A stretch of 45,153 bases of DNA from an uncultured Oscillospiraceae bacterium (GCA_944387035.1 CALXDJ010000015.1:1-45153); one strand, 5' to 3'; numbered from the stretch's first letter, positions 14,275-22,435 are shown. The notes: generated from the sequence alone by a model not told the origin. Made by a program: numbers and translations.

Positions 14275-16547
14275 GGAAGCTGGCAATTTTTGCCGGTGCG
14301 TTTTCCGCCGGTATTTTTCTGGCACAATACCTGCTGCCTATCCACTGGCTGCTTCCGGGTGCGTGGATCGCACTGGCAGCGGCGCTATCAGGTCTCCTGC
14401 TGCCGGGACTCTGGCGGAAGCGGTGTGTGCTGATCGGCGTGGGACTTGCTCTGGCCCTGGGATATAACTGGCTGTATGTCCGGCAGGTTCAGCGGCCCAT
14501 GGAGGACCTGGCCGGCCAGACGGGTACCGTGGTGATGACGGTATGCGCACAGCCCACAGCCACGGATTACGGCGCCAAGGTAACGGTAGAACTGGAAGGA
14601 CTGCCGGGAAAAGCGGTCTACTACGGAGATCCCGCTGTATTGACCTGCTGCCCGGGACAGAAAATCACAGATACGGTGCGGCTGCAAAGTGCGGCCCGCA
14701 TCCGGGATGATGATATTACGACCTTCACCTCCAAGGGCGTCTTTTTGTTGGCCTATGGGCAGGGGACGCCGCAGATTGAGACGGGAAGCGCCGGTTCGCT
14801 CCGCTGGTGGCCCGCCCGGCTGGGCAGTGCCATGAAAGAGCGGATTGCCCGGTTGTACACCGGCGATACCGCCGGATTTGTCACTGCCATTTTAACCGGA
14901 GATAAGTCCGCTTTGTCGACGCAGGCTGCGGCGGATTTGTCGGAGGCCGGACTCTATCATGTGCTGGCGGTTTCCGGCATGCACTGCGGATACTTATTGA
15001 TTCTGATCCGGCTGCTGGTGGGACGGCACCGGCGCCGCCTGGTGGCAGCGTGTGCCGTGGGGGTGCTGATTCTCTACGCACTGCTTACCGGCGGCAGTCC
15101 CTCCGTATTGCGGGCCTGTGTCATGCTGATTCTATTGGTGGCAGCACCGCTGTTCGGCCGGGAGCGGGACGGTCCCACCTCACTGGCCGCGGCGCTGATG
15201 CTGATTTTGCTGGCCAACCCCTTTGCCGCCTGCTCCATCAGTCTGCAGCTGTCCTTTGCGGCGGTGGCCGGGATTCTGTTCCTGTCGCCGCGGCTGTACC
15301 GGATGCTGTTGGGACGCCGGAAACGTGGAAAGGTATTTTCCTTTATAGCAGCCAGCTTTTCTGCAACCATGGGCGCTCTGATCTTCACGGTTCCCCTGTC
15401 GGCCTTCTATTTCGGCACGTTGGTGCTGATTTCCCCGGTCAGCAATCTCGTGTGTTTGTGGGCGGCCAGTGTTGTGTTCATAGGGGCCATGCTCAGTGTG
15501 CTTGCCAGCATCATCTGCTGGCCTTTGGCCGCAGTGCTGAGGTGGATTCCCGGGCTGATGGCCCAGTATATTCTGACATGCGCACAGGTGCTGGCAAAGG
15601 TGCCCGGCCACGCGGTATATTTTGCAAACCCGTATCTGCCGTATTGGCTGGTGTTTGCCTACCTGCTGTTCGGGCTGGTATGGTGCCTGCGGCAGGGACG
15701 GAGCCGCAGCTATCTGCTGGCGGGAGGATTGTCTGTCGTGTCCCTGACTGCAGCGGTTTTCCTGGGTGCGGCCCGCTACAGCGCGGATGTCAACGCCGTC
15801 GTGCTGAATGTAGGGCAGGGGCAGAGCATCGCGCTGTCGTGGTCCGGGATGTACGCTCTGGTGGACTGCGGCAGCAGCAACAGCTGGTACGCACCGGGAG
15901 AGGCTGCAGCCTATCAGCTGCGGACCATGGGGTGCGGGAAGCTGGATTATTTGATCCTGACACACTTTGACGAGGACCATCTCTCCGGCGTGGAGGCTTT
16001 GCTGGCCAGAATTCCGGTGGAGTATCTGCTGGTGCCGGCATCTGAGGCGCCGCAGGCTGTGCTGGATCTGGCCCGTACGTATGAAACGGCCGTGCAGGTG
16101 GTGGATGTGCCGGTGGAGCTTTCGGCAGAGACCGGAACGGTCACAGTCTATCCGCCGCCGGAAGGGGAGACGGAGGATAACGAGCGCGGATTGTCCGTTT
16201 TGGCGTCCGCCGGAGAGACCGACTTGCTGATTACCGGCGATATGGATGCTGCCGCGGAGCGGAAGCTGCTGGAGCAGTGGGACTTTTCTGATGTAGAGGT
16301 GCTGGTGGCGGGGCATCACGGCTCCAAGTACTCCACCAGTACGGAGCTGCTGGAAGCCCTGGATCCGCAGACGGTGTGCATCAGCGTAGGGGACAACTCC
16401 TATGGCCATCCCGCTTCCGAGACACTGGGACGGCTGATCCGGCAGGGATGCACGGTGTACCGCACAGACCTCCATGGCACGGTGGAGCTATATTTGAATC
16501 AAGGAGACCAACATGGCATACGCGAAAAAAGCGCCCCGGAAGAATGA
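14271..16547 (+). CDS. comEC: ComEC/Rec2 DNA internalisation channel
   Basis: 758 aa, full length. An N-terminal soluble domain between membrane helices (DUF4131-like) is followed by the Competence domain with many helices (including YHVLAVSGMHCGYLL). The C-terminal metallo-beta-lactamase-like domain carries ILTHFDEDHLSG and VAGHHGSKYST, the metal ligands thought to degrade the non-imported strand. It forms the inner-membrane pore for single-stranded DNA uptake. It overlaps the XRE gene by four bases and holA by 35, so it lies inside a coupled operon. comEA and the pilus genes are not in the window; competence itself is therefore unproven. Confidence 0.95.
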   Translation: MRKLAIFAGAFSAGIFLAQYLLPIHWLLPGAWIALAAALSGLLLPGLWRKRCVLIGVGLALALGYNWLYVRQVQRPMEDLAGQTGTVVMTVCAQPTATDYGAKVTVELEGLPGKAVYYGDPAVLTCCPGQKITDTVRLQSAARIRDDDITTFTSKGVFLLAYGQGTPQIETGSAGSLRWWPARLGSAMKERIARLYTGDTAGFVTAILTGDKSALSTQAAADLSEAGLYHVLAVSGMHCGYLLILIRLLVGRHRRRLVAACAVGVLILYALLTGGSPSVLRACVMLILLVAAPLFGRERDGPTSLAAALMLILLANPFAACSISLQLSFAAVAGILFLSPRLYRMLLGRRKRGKVFSFIAASFSATMGALIFTVPLSAFYFGTLVLISPVSNLVCLWAASVVFIGAMLSVLASIICWPLAAVLRWIPGLMAQYILTCAQVLAKVPGHAVYFANPYLPYWLVFAYLLFGLVWCLRQGRSRSYLLAGGLSVVSLTAAVFLGAARYSADVNAVVLNVGQGQSIALSWSGMYALVDCGSSNSWYAPGEAAAYQLRTMGCGKLDYLILTHFDEDHLSGVEALLARIPVEYLLVPASEAPQAVLDLARTYETAVQVVDVPVELSAETGTVTVYPPPEGETEDNERGLSVLASAGETDLLITGDMDAAAERKLLEQWDFSDVEVLVAGHHGSKYSTSTELLEALDPQTVCISVGDNSYGHPASETLGRLIRQGCTVYRTDLHGTVELYLNQGDQHGIREKSAPEE

Positions 16548-17568
16548 GGCGTTTGACAAGTTCAAAAAGGACCTGGCTGCGGGGACACCCGGCTGCGCCT
16601 ATATTTTTTACGGCGAGGAGAGTTACCTGCGGGAGTACTATCTGGATCAGCTGCGCAAGACGCTGGTCCCCGGCGGGTTTGAGGAGTTCAATTACCACCG
16701 CCTGGAGGGAAAGGATCTGACGGTCCAAACCCTGGTGGAGGCGGCGGAGGCCATGCCCATGATGGCGGAGCGGACGTTCATCGTGGTGACGGATTTTGAC
16801 CTTTTTAAGCTGGGGGAGGAGCAGAGGGAAAAGCTGATTGCCTTCCTGGAGGATCTGCCGCCCTATTGCTGCGTGGCGTTCGTGTACGATACGGTGGAGT
16901 ATAAGCCCAACAAGACGGTCAAAAAGCTCTATAAAGCCGTTTCGGAGCATGTGGAGACGGTGGAGTTCCGGGCTGCGGAAAACAGTGATCTGGTGGCCTG
17001 GATTGCCCGGCGCTTCCGGGCCCTGGGCAAGAGCATTGACCGGCAGACGGCGGAATATCTGATTTTTACCTGCGGCGGGCTCATGACCGGTCTGGTGCCG
17101 GAAATTGCCAAGATCGGCGCCTATGCCAAGGGCGCGGCCATTACCAAGGAAGATATTGACGCCGTGGCGGACCCGGTCCTCTCGTCGGAGGTCTTCCGTC
17201 TCTCCGACGCGGTGCTGCAGGGAAACTACGACCAGGCCGCGTCCATTTTGGGGGATCTTCTGAAGATGCAGACGGAGCCCATTATGATTCTGGCCGCCCT
17301 GGGCAGCCAGCTGCGGCGGATCTACACGGCCCGGCTGGCCATTGACAGCGGCCATGACCGTTATTGGCTCATGGAGCTCTGGGAGATGAAGAGTGACTAT
17401 CCGGCAAAGCTGCTGCTGGCGGCAGCCAAGCGGACCAATGCCGACTGGTGTGCCGACGCGGTGAAGATGTGCCAGGTGCTGGACCGGCGCATGAAGAGCG
17501 AAAAGGGAATTGATGCAGCCGGGGAACTGAAGCTGCTGCTGGTGCGGCTGGGAGCGCGGCGGGTATGA
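16513..17568 (+). CDS. holA: DNA polymerase III, delta subunit
   Basis: 351 aa. Recognisable HolA features include CAYIFYGEESYLREYYLDQL at the start, LVEAAEAMPMMAERTFIVV, FVYDTVEYKPNKTVKKLYK and the C-terminal helical collar domain (PIMILAALGSQLRRIYTARL). Delta opens the sliding clamp in the clamp-loader complex. The ATG at 16513 has AAGGAG and starts within the comEC gene. comEC followed by holA is a common order in Firmicutes (yqeN in Bacillus). Confidence 0.93.
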   Translation: MAYAKKAPRKNEAFDKFKKDLAAGTPGCAYIFYGEESYLREYYLDQLRKTLVPGGFEEFNYHRLEGKDLTVQTLVEAAEAMPMMAERTFIVVTDFDLFKLGEEQREKLIAFLEDLPPYCCVAFVYDTVEYKPNKTVKKLYKAVSEHVETVEFRAAENSDLVAWIARRFRALGKSIDRQTAEYLIFTCGGLMTGLVPEIAKIGAYAKGAAITKEDIDAVADPVLSSEVFRLSDAVLQGNYDQAASILGDLLKMQTEPIMILAALGSQLRRIYTARLAIDSGHDRYWLMELWEMKSDYPAKLLLAAAKRTNADWCADAVKMCQVLDRRMKSEKGIDAAGELKLLLVRLGARRV

Positions 17569-18167
17569 TGCGGATTCGGGAAGTCATCGTGGTAGAGGGG
17601 CGGTACGATCAAAACACCCTCTCTCAGGTGGTGGATGCCACCATCATTACCCTGGGCGGGTTCCAGGTGTTCAAGGACCGGGAGAAGCTGGAGTTTCTCC
17701 GGCGTCTGGCCCAGAAGCGGGGCCTCATCATTCTCACCGACTCTGACGGCGCAGGGTTTCAGATCCGGGGATTTCTCAAGGGAGCTCTTCCCAAGGAACT
17801 GGTCAAGCAGGCCTATATTCCCGATATTAAGGGCAAGGAGCGCCGCAAGCGGACCCCCGGCAAAGAGGGAAAGCTGGGCGTCGAGGGGATGCGGCCGGAG
17901 GTACTGCTGGAGGCATTGCGCCGCTGCGGCGCCACGTTTGAAGGGGAAGCGGAGGTGCAGGTGCCCCAGGATCCCATTACCAAGGCGGACCTGTTTGCCC
18001 TGGGGCTCACCGGCGGACCGGACAGTGCCGCCCGCCGTCAGGCGCTGCTGGCGCAGTTGGCGCTGCCGGAGCATCTCAATGCCAACGGAATGCTGGAGGC
18101 ACTGAACCTGCTCTATACCCGGGAAGAATTTTTGCAGTTGGCTGAGCAGCAGGGAGGACACGCGTGA
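17565..18167 (+). CDS. rnmV: Ribonuclease M5 (5S rRNA maturation)
   Basis: 200 aa. The N-terminal Toprim domain carries EVIVVEGRYDQNTL (catalytic Glu), LIILTDSDGAGFQIR (the DxD pair) and TPGKEGKLGVEG, the standard RNase M5 pattern, followed by a DUF4093-type C-terminal domain. It trims 5S rRNA precursors on the ribosome with L18. The start overlaps the holA stop; ATG codons at 17565 and 17568 are both possible. Last gene of the XRE-comEC-holA-rnmV run, with a terminator that begins inside its final codons. Confidence 0.92.
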   Translation: MMRIREVIVVEGRYDQNTLSQVVDATIITLGGFQVFKDREKLEFLRRLAQKRGLIILTDSDGAGFQIRGFLKGALPKELVKQAYIPDIKGKERRKRTPGKEGKLGVEGMRPEVLLEALRRCGATFEGEAEVQVPQDPITKADLFALGLTGGPDSAARRQALLAQLALPEHLNANGMLEALNLLYTREEFLQLAEQQGGHA

Positions 18168-18186
18168 GCGCGTGTCCTCTTTTTTG
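18155..18186 (+). terminator. Terminator of the comEC-holA-rnmV operon
   Basis: AGGACACGCG (18155-18164), loop TGAG that includes the rnmV stop, CGCGTGTCCT (18169-18178), then CTTTTTT. Confidence 0.93.
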
Positions 18187-18214
18187 ATCACAAAACAGGA
18201 ATGTGTATCCGGCA

Positions 18215-18232
18215 TTCGACAAAATTCGACAA
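18215..18232 (+). promoter_or_regulatory. Two tandem Spo0A boxes before the DUF6514-like gene
   Basis: TTCGACAA occurs at 18215-18222 and again at 18225-18232. Its reverse complement, TTGTCGAA, contains the Spo0A box TGTCGAA exactly. The copies are ten bases apart, one helical turn, as in tandem sites of Spo0A-activated promoters such as spoIIG. A candidate -10 (TATGCT, 18253-18258) puts the second box over the -35 position, again the activator arrangement. Confidence 0.65.
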
Positions 18233-18292
18233 GTTTCACCTTGGCGCTGTGGTATGCTGTGCCCAAACAAATGACCTAGGGAGGCGAACACC

Positions 18293-18538
18293 TTGCGCAG
18301 ACGGTTGATCGGCACGGCAAAGTGCGGTGACATTGCTGTGCGGTATTATCTGCTGGAAGAGTGCACACAAGAGACTGTCGTTTATGGGATTGAGGTGGAA
18401 TGCGGCGGAGAATGTGCCCGACTGTGCGATCTCACGTCTTCTCTTGGACGAATGCGGTCCCTGGCGGAGGGTCTGGTTCGGGGGGCGGTCACGCCGGTAG
18501 CGGTCCGGGATGTGGTGGAAGACTGGCTGTTGGCTTGA
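18293..18538 (+). CDS. DUF6514-like small protein, probable Spo0A target
   Basis: 81 aa. TTG start with a strong ribosome site (GGGAGG, eight bases upstream). The product has beta-strand-like KCGDIAVRYYLLEECTQETVVYGIEVEC, then a helical end (LAEGLVRGAVTPVAVRDVVEDWL). I believe this is DUF6514, a family of small proteins in sporulating Clostridia with no known function; recognition is from memory of the YYLLE...YGIEV pattern. Two Spo0A boxes upstream suggest it is switched at the start of sporulation or stationary phase. Monocistronic between rnmV and glnS. Confidence 0.72.
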   Translation: MRRRLIGTAKCGDIAVRYYLLEECTQETVVYGIEVECGGECARLCDLTSSLGRMRSLAEGLVRGAVTPVAVRDVVEDWLLA

Positions 18539-18564
18539 GAAGGACCGGAAAGCGTTGATTTTCC

Positions 18565-18593
18565 TTGCAATTTCCAGTGGGATTGGGTATAAT
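18565..18593 (+). promoter_or_regulatory. Sigma-A promoter of glnS
   Basis: TTGCAA (18565-18570), 17 bases, TATAAT (18588-18593). Confidence 0.85.
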
Positions 18594-18636
18594 ACAATCC
18601 TATGCTGAAAAACTTGCACAGGAAGGACTGACAGCC

Positions 18637-20334
18637 ATGGCTGACGAGACGAAAATCACGCGGGACGAGGCCCCGGAGAGCCGGAACTTTATCCATGCGT
18701 TTATTGAAGAGGATATCGGTCCGGGAGGACAGTATGAGGGCATGACCGTCCACACACGGTTTCCCCCTGAGCCCAACGGCTATCTGCATATCGGCCACTG
18801 CAAGGCTCTGACCATTGACTTCGGCACGGCAGAGAAGTACGGTGGCCTCTGCAACCTGCGGATGGACGACACGAACCCCACCAAGGAGGATGAGGAGTTC
18901 GTGGAGGCCATCAAGGAGGACATCCACTGGCTGGGCTTTGACTGGGGCGACCGCTTCTTCTACGGTTCCGACTATTTTGAAGAGGATTACCGCCAGGCGG
19001 TGGGCCTCATCAAAAAGGGGCTGGCCTATGTGTGCCAGCTCAGCCCGGAGGAGTTCAAGGCCCACCGGGGCGATATCGGTGTGCCCGCCACCTCTCCCTA
19101 CCGGGACCGTCCCATTGAGGAGAGCCTGGACCTGTTTGCCCGGATGCGGGCGGGCGAGTTCCCCAACGGCGCTATGACCCTGCGGGCCAAGATCGATCTG
19201 GCCAGCGGCAACTTCAATATGCGCGACCCGGTGCTCTACCGGATCAACCATATGCACCATCACCGTCAGGGGGACAAGTGGTGCATCTATCCCATGTATG
19301 ACTTCGCCCATCCCATTCAGGACGCTCTGGAGGGCATTACCCACAGCCTCTGCTCTCTGGAATTTGAGGCCCACCGTCCCCTGTACGACTGGGTGGTGGA
19401 GCACTGCGACCTGCCCAGCCGTCCCCGGCAGATTGAGTTTGCCCGTCTGGGCATCGACCACACCGTCATGTCCAAACGCAAGCTCCGGGCTCTGGTGGAG
19501 GGCGGCAAGGTCTCCGGCTGGGACGATCCCCGGATGCCGACTCTGTGCGGCCTGCGCCGCCGGGGTTACACCCCCCGGTCTATCCGCAATTTCTGCGAGC
19601 GCATCGGCGTGGCCAAGAGCGCCAATGTAGTGGAATACGGCTTTTTGGAGCACTGCCTGCGGGAGGACCTCAACGAGACGGCCAGCCGCGTGATGGCCGT
19701 GCTGCGCCCCGTCAAGCTGACCATCGTCAATTATCCGGAGGACCGGCATGAGACGGTGACCGTGGAGAATAATCCCCTGGATCCGGAAGCCGGGACCCGG
19801 GAAGTCAGCTTCTCCCGGAATCTGTGGATCGAGGCGGAGGACTTCCTGCCTGAACCCATTCCCAAGTACAAGCGTCTGTATCCCAACGGACCGGAGTGCC
19901 GCCTGAAGGGTGCGTACCTGATCCGCTGCGTGGGCTATGAGACCGACGAGCAGGGAAATATCACCGAGATCCGGGCCGAGTACGATCCGGACAGCCGCGG
20001 CGGGGATCCCGCTGACGGCCGGAAGGTCAAGGGTGCCACCATCCACTGGGTGGACGCCGCTACCGCTGTGGATGCCGAGGTGCGCCTCTATGACAACCTC
20101 TTCTCCGACCCCAATCCCGACGCCGCCGACAAGGACTTCCTGGAGTGCCTGAATCCGGATTCTCTGGAGATTCTCACCGGCTGCAAGGTGGAGGCCGGAC
20201 TGGCGCAGGCCCAGCCCAGCGACCACTTCCAGTTCATGCGCCAGGGCTATTTCTGCGCTGACAGCAAGGATTCCGCCCCCGGCCATCTGGTGTTCAACCG
20301 CAGTGTGTCTTTGAAGGACAGTTTCAAGAAATAA
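18637..20334 (+). CDS. glnS: Glutaminyl-tRNA synthetase
   Basis: 565 aa. Class I signatures are FPPEPNGYLHIGHCKA (HIGH) and VMSKRKL (KMSKS). RMDDTNPTKEDEEFV, NMRDPVLYRI and YPMYDFAHPIQDALEGITHSLCSLEF are diagnostic of GlnRS rather than GluRS. The C-terminal anticodon-binding beta-barrels follow (WIEAEDFLP and later); there is no YqeY fusion. It charges tRNA-Gln directly. Most low-GC Firmicutes instead use GluRS plus GatCAB; GlnRS in Bacteria is regarded as acquired from eukaryotes. The ATG at 18637 follows GGAAGG. Confidence 0.97.
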   Translation: MADETKITRDEAPESRNFIHAFIEEDIGPGGQYEGMTVHTRFPPEPNGYLHIGHCKALTIDFGTAEKYGGLCNLRMDDTNPTKEDEEFVEAIKEDIHWLGFDWGDRFFYGSDYFEEDYRQAVGLIKKGLAYVCQLSPEEFKAHRGDIGVPATSPYRDRPIEESLDLFARMRAGEFPNGAMTLRAKIDLASGNFNMRDPVLYRINHMHHHRQGDKWCIYPMYDFAHPIQDALEGITHSLCSLEFEAHRPLYDWVVEHCDLPSRPRQIEFARLGIDHTVMSKRKLRALVEGGKVSGWDDPRMPTLCGLRRRGYTPRSIRNFCERIGVAKSANVVEYGFLEHCLREDLNETASRVMAVLRPVKLTIVNYPEDRHETVTVENNPLDPEAGTREVSFSRNLWIEAEDFLPEPIPKYKRLYPNGPECRLKGAYLIRCVGYETDEQGNITEIRAEYDPDSRGGDPADGRKVKGATIHWVDAATAVDAEVRLYDNLFSDPNPDAADKDFLECLNPDSLEILTGCKVEAGLAQAQPSDHFQFMRQGYFCADSKDSAPGHLVFNRSVSLKDSFKK

Positions 20335-20337
20335 AGA

Positions 20338-20367
20338 AAACGCGGAGCGCATGCGCGCTCCGCGTTT
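20338..20367 (+). terminator. Terminator of glnS (hairpin copy 1)
   Basis: AAACGCGGAGCGC (20338-20350), loop ATGC, GCGCTCCGCGTTT (20355-20367). The same hairpin recurs at 20580-20611. Confidence 0.85.
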
Positions 20368-20372
20368 GAGAT

Positions 20373-20502
20373 TGCCGGAAAAGGCCAAAGGCCTTTTCCG
20401 GCAAAAAGCTGCATGACGGATCGGGTTCGATTTCTTTGAAAATTGTCACCCCATCCGTCATGAGAAGTGTCATTTCCCAGGCGCATGTCCTGGAAAATGA
20501 CA
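20373..20502. repeat. Cluster of three large inverted repeats in a 315-bp gap
   Basis: This gap holds no gene. It contains a perfect 14-bp stem (20373-20386 with 20390-20403, loop AAA), a 10-bp stem CATGACGGAT/ATCCGTCATG (20412-20421 with 20453-20462), and a 14-bp stem with one mismatch (20468-20481 with 20489-20502). With the two identical terminator hairpins at the flanks, this makes five hairpins in 275 bases. Origin unknown; possible remnants of small repeat elements or stacked transcription stops. Confidence 0.75.
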
Positions 20503-20579
20503 GAATTTCATTTCGTTCCGCTGTCTGTGGACGACGGAACTCTGCGAGGCTTTCTTCTGGGAAAGTTACTCAACAGACT

Positions 20580-20611
20580 AAAACGCGGAGCGCATGCGCG
20601 CTCCGCGTTTT
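20580..20611. terminator. Bidirectional terminator (hairpin copy 2)
   Basis: 14-bp stem AAAACGCGGAGCGC with GCGCTCCGCGTTTT around ATGC. It has A and T runs on both sides, so it can end the thioesterase transcript on the minus strand as well as any read-through from glnS. Confidence 0.85.
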
Positions 20612-20649
20612 GCTTTCTTTCAAAGCCTGGTTTCGATTTGGGAGAGGGA

Positions 20650-21060
20650 TCAGACTGTCAGCTTCTGGTCCAGCCGGTAGAAGGTAAACGTACCGGTACC
20701 CAGCAGGGTTCCGTCCTGATTGGTGATCCGCACATCGTATACGCCGATGGTGCGGCCGGAGCGCACTTCAAAGGACTCCGCCGTCAGGGTGTCTCCCACA
20801 GCCGCACTTTTGAGAAAATGGTAGTTGGCATCCATGGTAACGGCGGCATAGCCGTGGGTGGCCATGGCGGTGCCGCAGGCAGTGTCGGCCATGGAGAAGT
20901 ATACGCCGCCATGGGGAATCCCCAGAGGGTTGACATCCTCGGGTCCTACGGTTTTGACGACTACCGCACGGCCGGGGGCAATGTCCCGGATTTGGATTCC
21001 CAGCCGGTTGCAAAATACATTTTTGGCATTACGGCTTTTCGCCAGTTCTTTCAGATCCAT
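20650..21060 (-). CDS. PaaI-like hotdog thioesterase
   Basis: 136 aa, one hotdog domain. NPLGIPHGGVYFSMADTACGTAM matches the PaaI/4HBT active-site helix (HGG then the catalytic Asp), followed by VTMDANYHFLKSAAVGDTLTAES, the standard strand pattern. It hydrolyses acyl-CoA thioesters in the cytosol; the substrate is unknown, and phenylacetyl-type CoA esters are a family guess. The ATG at 21060 has AAAGGAGG nine bases upstream. It lies downstream of sigG in the same direction with a 91-base gap. Confidence 0.88.
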   Translation of the reverse strand: MDLKELAKSRNAKNVFCNRLGIQIRDIAPGRAVVVKTVGPEDVNPLGIPHGGVYFSMADTACGTAMATHGYAAVTMDANYHFLKSAAVGDTLTAESFEVRSGRTIGVYDVRITNQDGTLLGTGTFTFYRLDQKLTV

Positions 21061-21151
21061 TGTCAAGGGCCTCCTTTGTTTCAATACCGCCCATTGTACC
21101 GCGTTTTTTGCCCGGCGTCAAACTTGACGGCGCAAGCAGGGTCTGGGTACG

Positions 21152-21922
21152 TCAGATATGCTTTTTAATGGTATTGATGGCGCCCTTTTCCAAACGGGAG
21201 ACCTGGGCCTGGGAGATTCCTACCTCCCGGGAGACTTCCATCTGGGTTTTGCCCTCATAGAAGCGCAGGGATAGAATCCGGCGCTCCCGCTCGTCCAGAA
21301 GCTTGAGCGCGTCCTTGAGGGCAATGCGCTCCGTCCAGCTCTCATCGGTGTTTTTGGTGTCCCGGACCTGATCCATGACACAGATGGCGTCGCCGCCGTT
21401 GTCGTATACCGGCTCGTAGAGGGAGACCGGGTCCACGATGGCGTCCATGGCAAAGACCACTTCCTCCCGGGGAATGTCCAGCTCCTTGGCGATCTGTTCC
21501 ACCGTGGGCTCATGCTGGGACTGAGCGATGAGTTTGTCCCGGGCTTGGAGGACCCGGTAGGCGGTGTCCCGCATGCTGCGGGAGACCCGGATGGCGCTGT
21601 TGTCCCGGAGATACCGCCGGATCTCTCCGATGATCATGGGCACGCCGTAGGTGGAAAAGCGCACCGGCTGGTTGATGTCAAAATTGTCCACCGCCTTGAT
21701 CAGGCCCACGCATCCCACCTGAAAGAGATCGTCCGCGTTCTCGCCCCGGCTGGCAAAGCGCTGAATGACCGAGAGCACCAGCCGCAGATTTCCTTCAATG
21801 AGATCCTGCCGGGCCTGCCGGTCTCCCGCCTTGGCCCGGCGCAGGAGCTCCATGGTCTCCTCGTTTTTCAAAACCTTGAGCTTGGCTGTGTTGACGCCCG
21901 CGATTTCGACCTTTCCCTGCAT
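21152..21922 (-). CDS. sigG: RNA polymerase sporulation sigma factor SigG
   Basis: 256 aa (Bacillus SigG is about 260). It opens MQGKVEIAGVNTAKLKVL, the SigG-specific N-terminus. Region 2 has NLRLVLSVIQRF, DDLFQVGCVGLIKAVDNFD and FSTYGVPMIIGEIRRYLRD; region 4 ends with SQAQVSRLEKGAI. It directs late forespore transcription after engulfment. The ATG at 21922 has GGAGG eight bases upstream; the longer frame to 21973 lies over the promoter. A sigma-F-type promoter sits just upstream, as known for sigG. spoIIG/spoIIR-type neighbours are not in the window. Confidence 0.96.
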   Translation of the reverse strand: MQGKVEIAGVNTAKLKVLKNEETMELLRRAKAGDRQARQDLIEGNLRLVLSVIQRFASRGENADDLFQVGCVGLIKAVDNFDINQPVRFSTYGVPMIIGEIRRYLRDNSAIRVSRSMRDTAYRVLQARDKLIAQSQHEPTVEQIAKELDIPREEVVFAMDAIVDPVSLYEPVYDNGGDAICVMDQVRDTKNTDESWTERIALKDALKLLDERERRILSLRFYEGKTQMEVSREVGISQAQVSRLEKGAINTIKKHI

Positions 21923-21958
21923 GCTTGCTGCCTCCTGCGCCGTTGAAACTTCAAAACC

Positions 21959-21988
21959 CAGTATGGCCTGCACCGGTTTTTCCTATAC
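21959..21988 (-). promoter_or_regulatory. Sigma-F-type promoter of sigG
   Basis: On the minus strand, GTATA (21988-21984), 15 bases, then GGCCATACTG (21968-21959). This matches every fixed position of the Bacillus sigma-F consensus (GYWTA, 15 bases, GGNNANANTN). The -10 ends 36 bases before the sigG start codon. Early forespore transcription of sigG by sigma-F is established in Bacillus. Confidence 0.7.
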
Positions 21989-22063
21989 TGGAAGCTTTTG
22001 TCGCATTCTGGCTGCATAGGACAGTCCGTGGCGGGCATAGGGTAAGGCAGGGGAGGGATCGCG

Positions 22064-22348
22064 ATGCAGTGCAGAATCCGGGACCTTCGGTGCAAGGAGG
22101 TCATCAATATTTGCGACGGCTGCCGCTTGGGCTATGTGGCGGACGTGGATGTGCGGGTGCCGGAGGGGCAGGTGGTGGCCATTGTGGTCTACGGGCCCTG
22201 CCGCTTTTTCGGCCTGTTCGGCAGGGGAGAGGAGTACTATATCCCCTGGGAGTGCATTCAAAGGGTAGGGGATGACATCATCCTCATCGATAAGCCCTTC
22301 CAGCGCCGGGATCCGGGGGCGGAGCGCAAACGCCGGAAAAAATTCTGA
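22064..22348 (+). CDS. YlmC/YmxH family sporulation protein (PRC-barrel)
   Basis: 94 aa. The pattern RIRDLRCKEVINICDGCRLGYVADVDVRV followed by VVAIVVYG and EYYIPWECIQRVGDDIILID is that of YlmC/YmxH, a small PRC-barrel protein conserved in spore formers. The tail is very basic (ERKRRKKF). Function is not established. The ribosome site is GGGGAGG. It diverges from sigG across a 141-base gap. A weak sigma-F/G-like candidate (GCATA, 14 bases, GGGCATAGGG) lies upstream but misses one fixed base, so its timing is uncertain. Confidence 0.85.
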   Translation: MQCRIRDLRCKEVINICDGCRLGYVADVDVRVPEGQVVAIVVYGPCRFFGLFGRGEEYYIPWECIQRVGDDIILIDKPFQRRDPGAERKRRKKF

Positions 22349-22406
22349 GGCCCGGAAAAAAATCCGGGAAAAGAGGAAAGTTTTACACAATTTCAGGAAA
22401 AAATAC

Positions 22407-22435
22407 TTGCATCACAGGGACTGGTGTGGTATTAT
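22407..22435 (+). promoter_or_regulatory. Sigma-A promoter of rpsB-tsf
   Basis: TTGCAT (22407-22412), 17 bases, TATTAT (22430-22435), with an upstream TGG. About 105 bases of untranslated leader follow before rpsB; it may hold an S2 feedback site, which I could not confirm. Confidence 0.75.

Noticed and set aside
18382-20388. Open frame of 668 aa on the minus strand across glnS
   Set aside because: Shadow of glnS and the DUF6514-like gene caused by codon bias; no ribosome site or recognisable domain.
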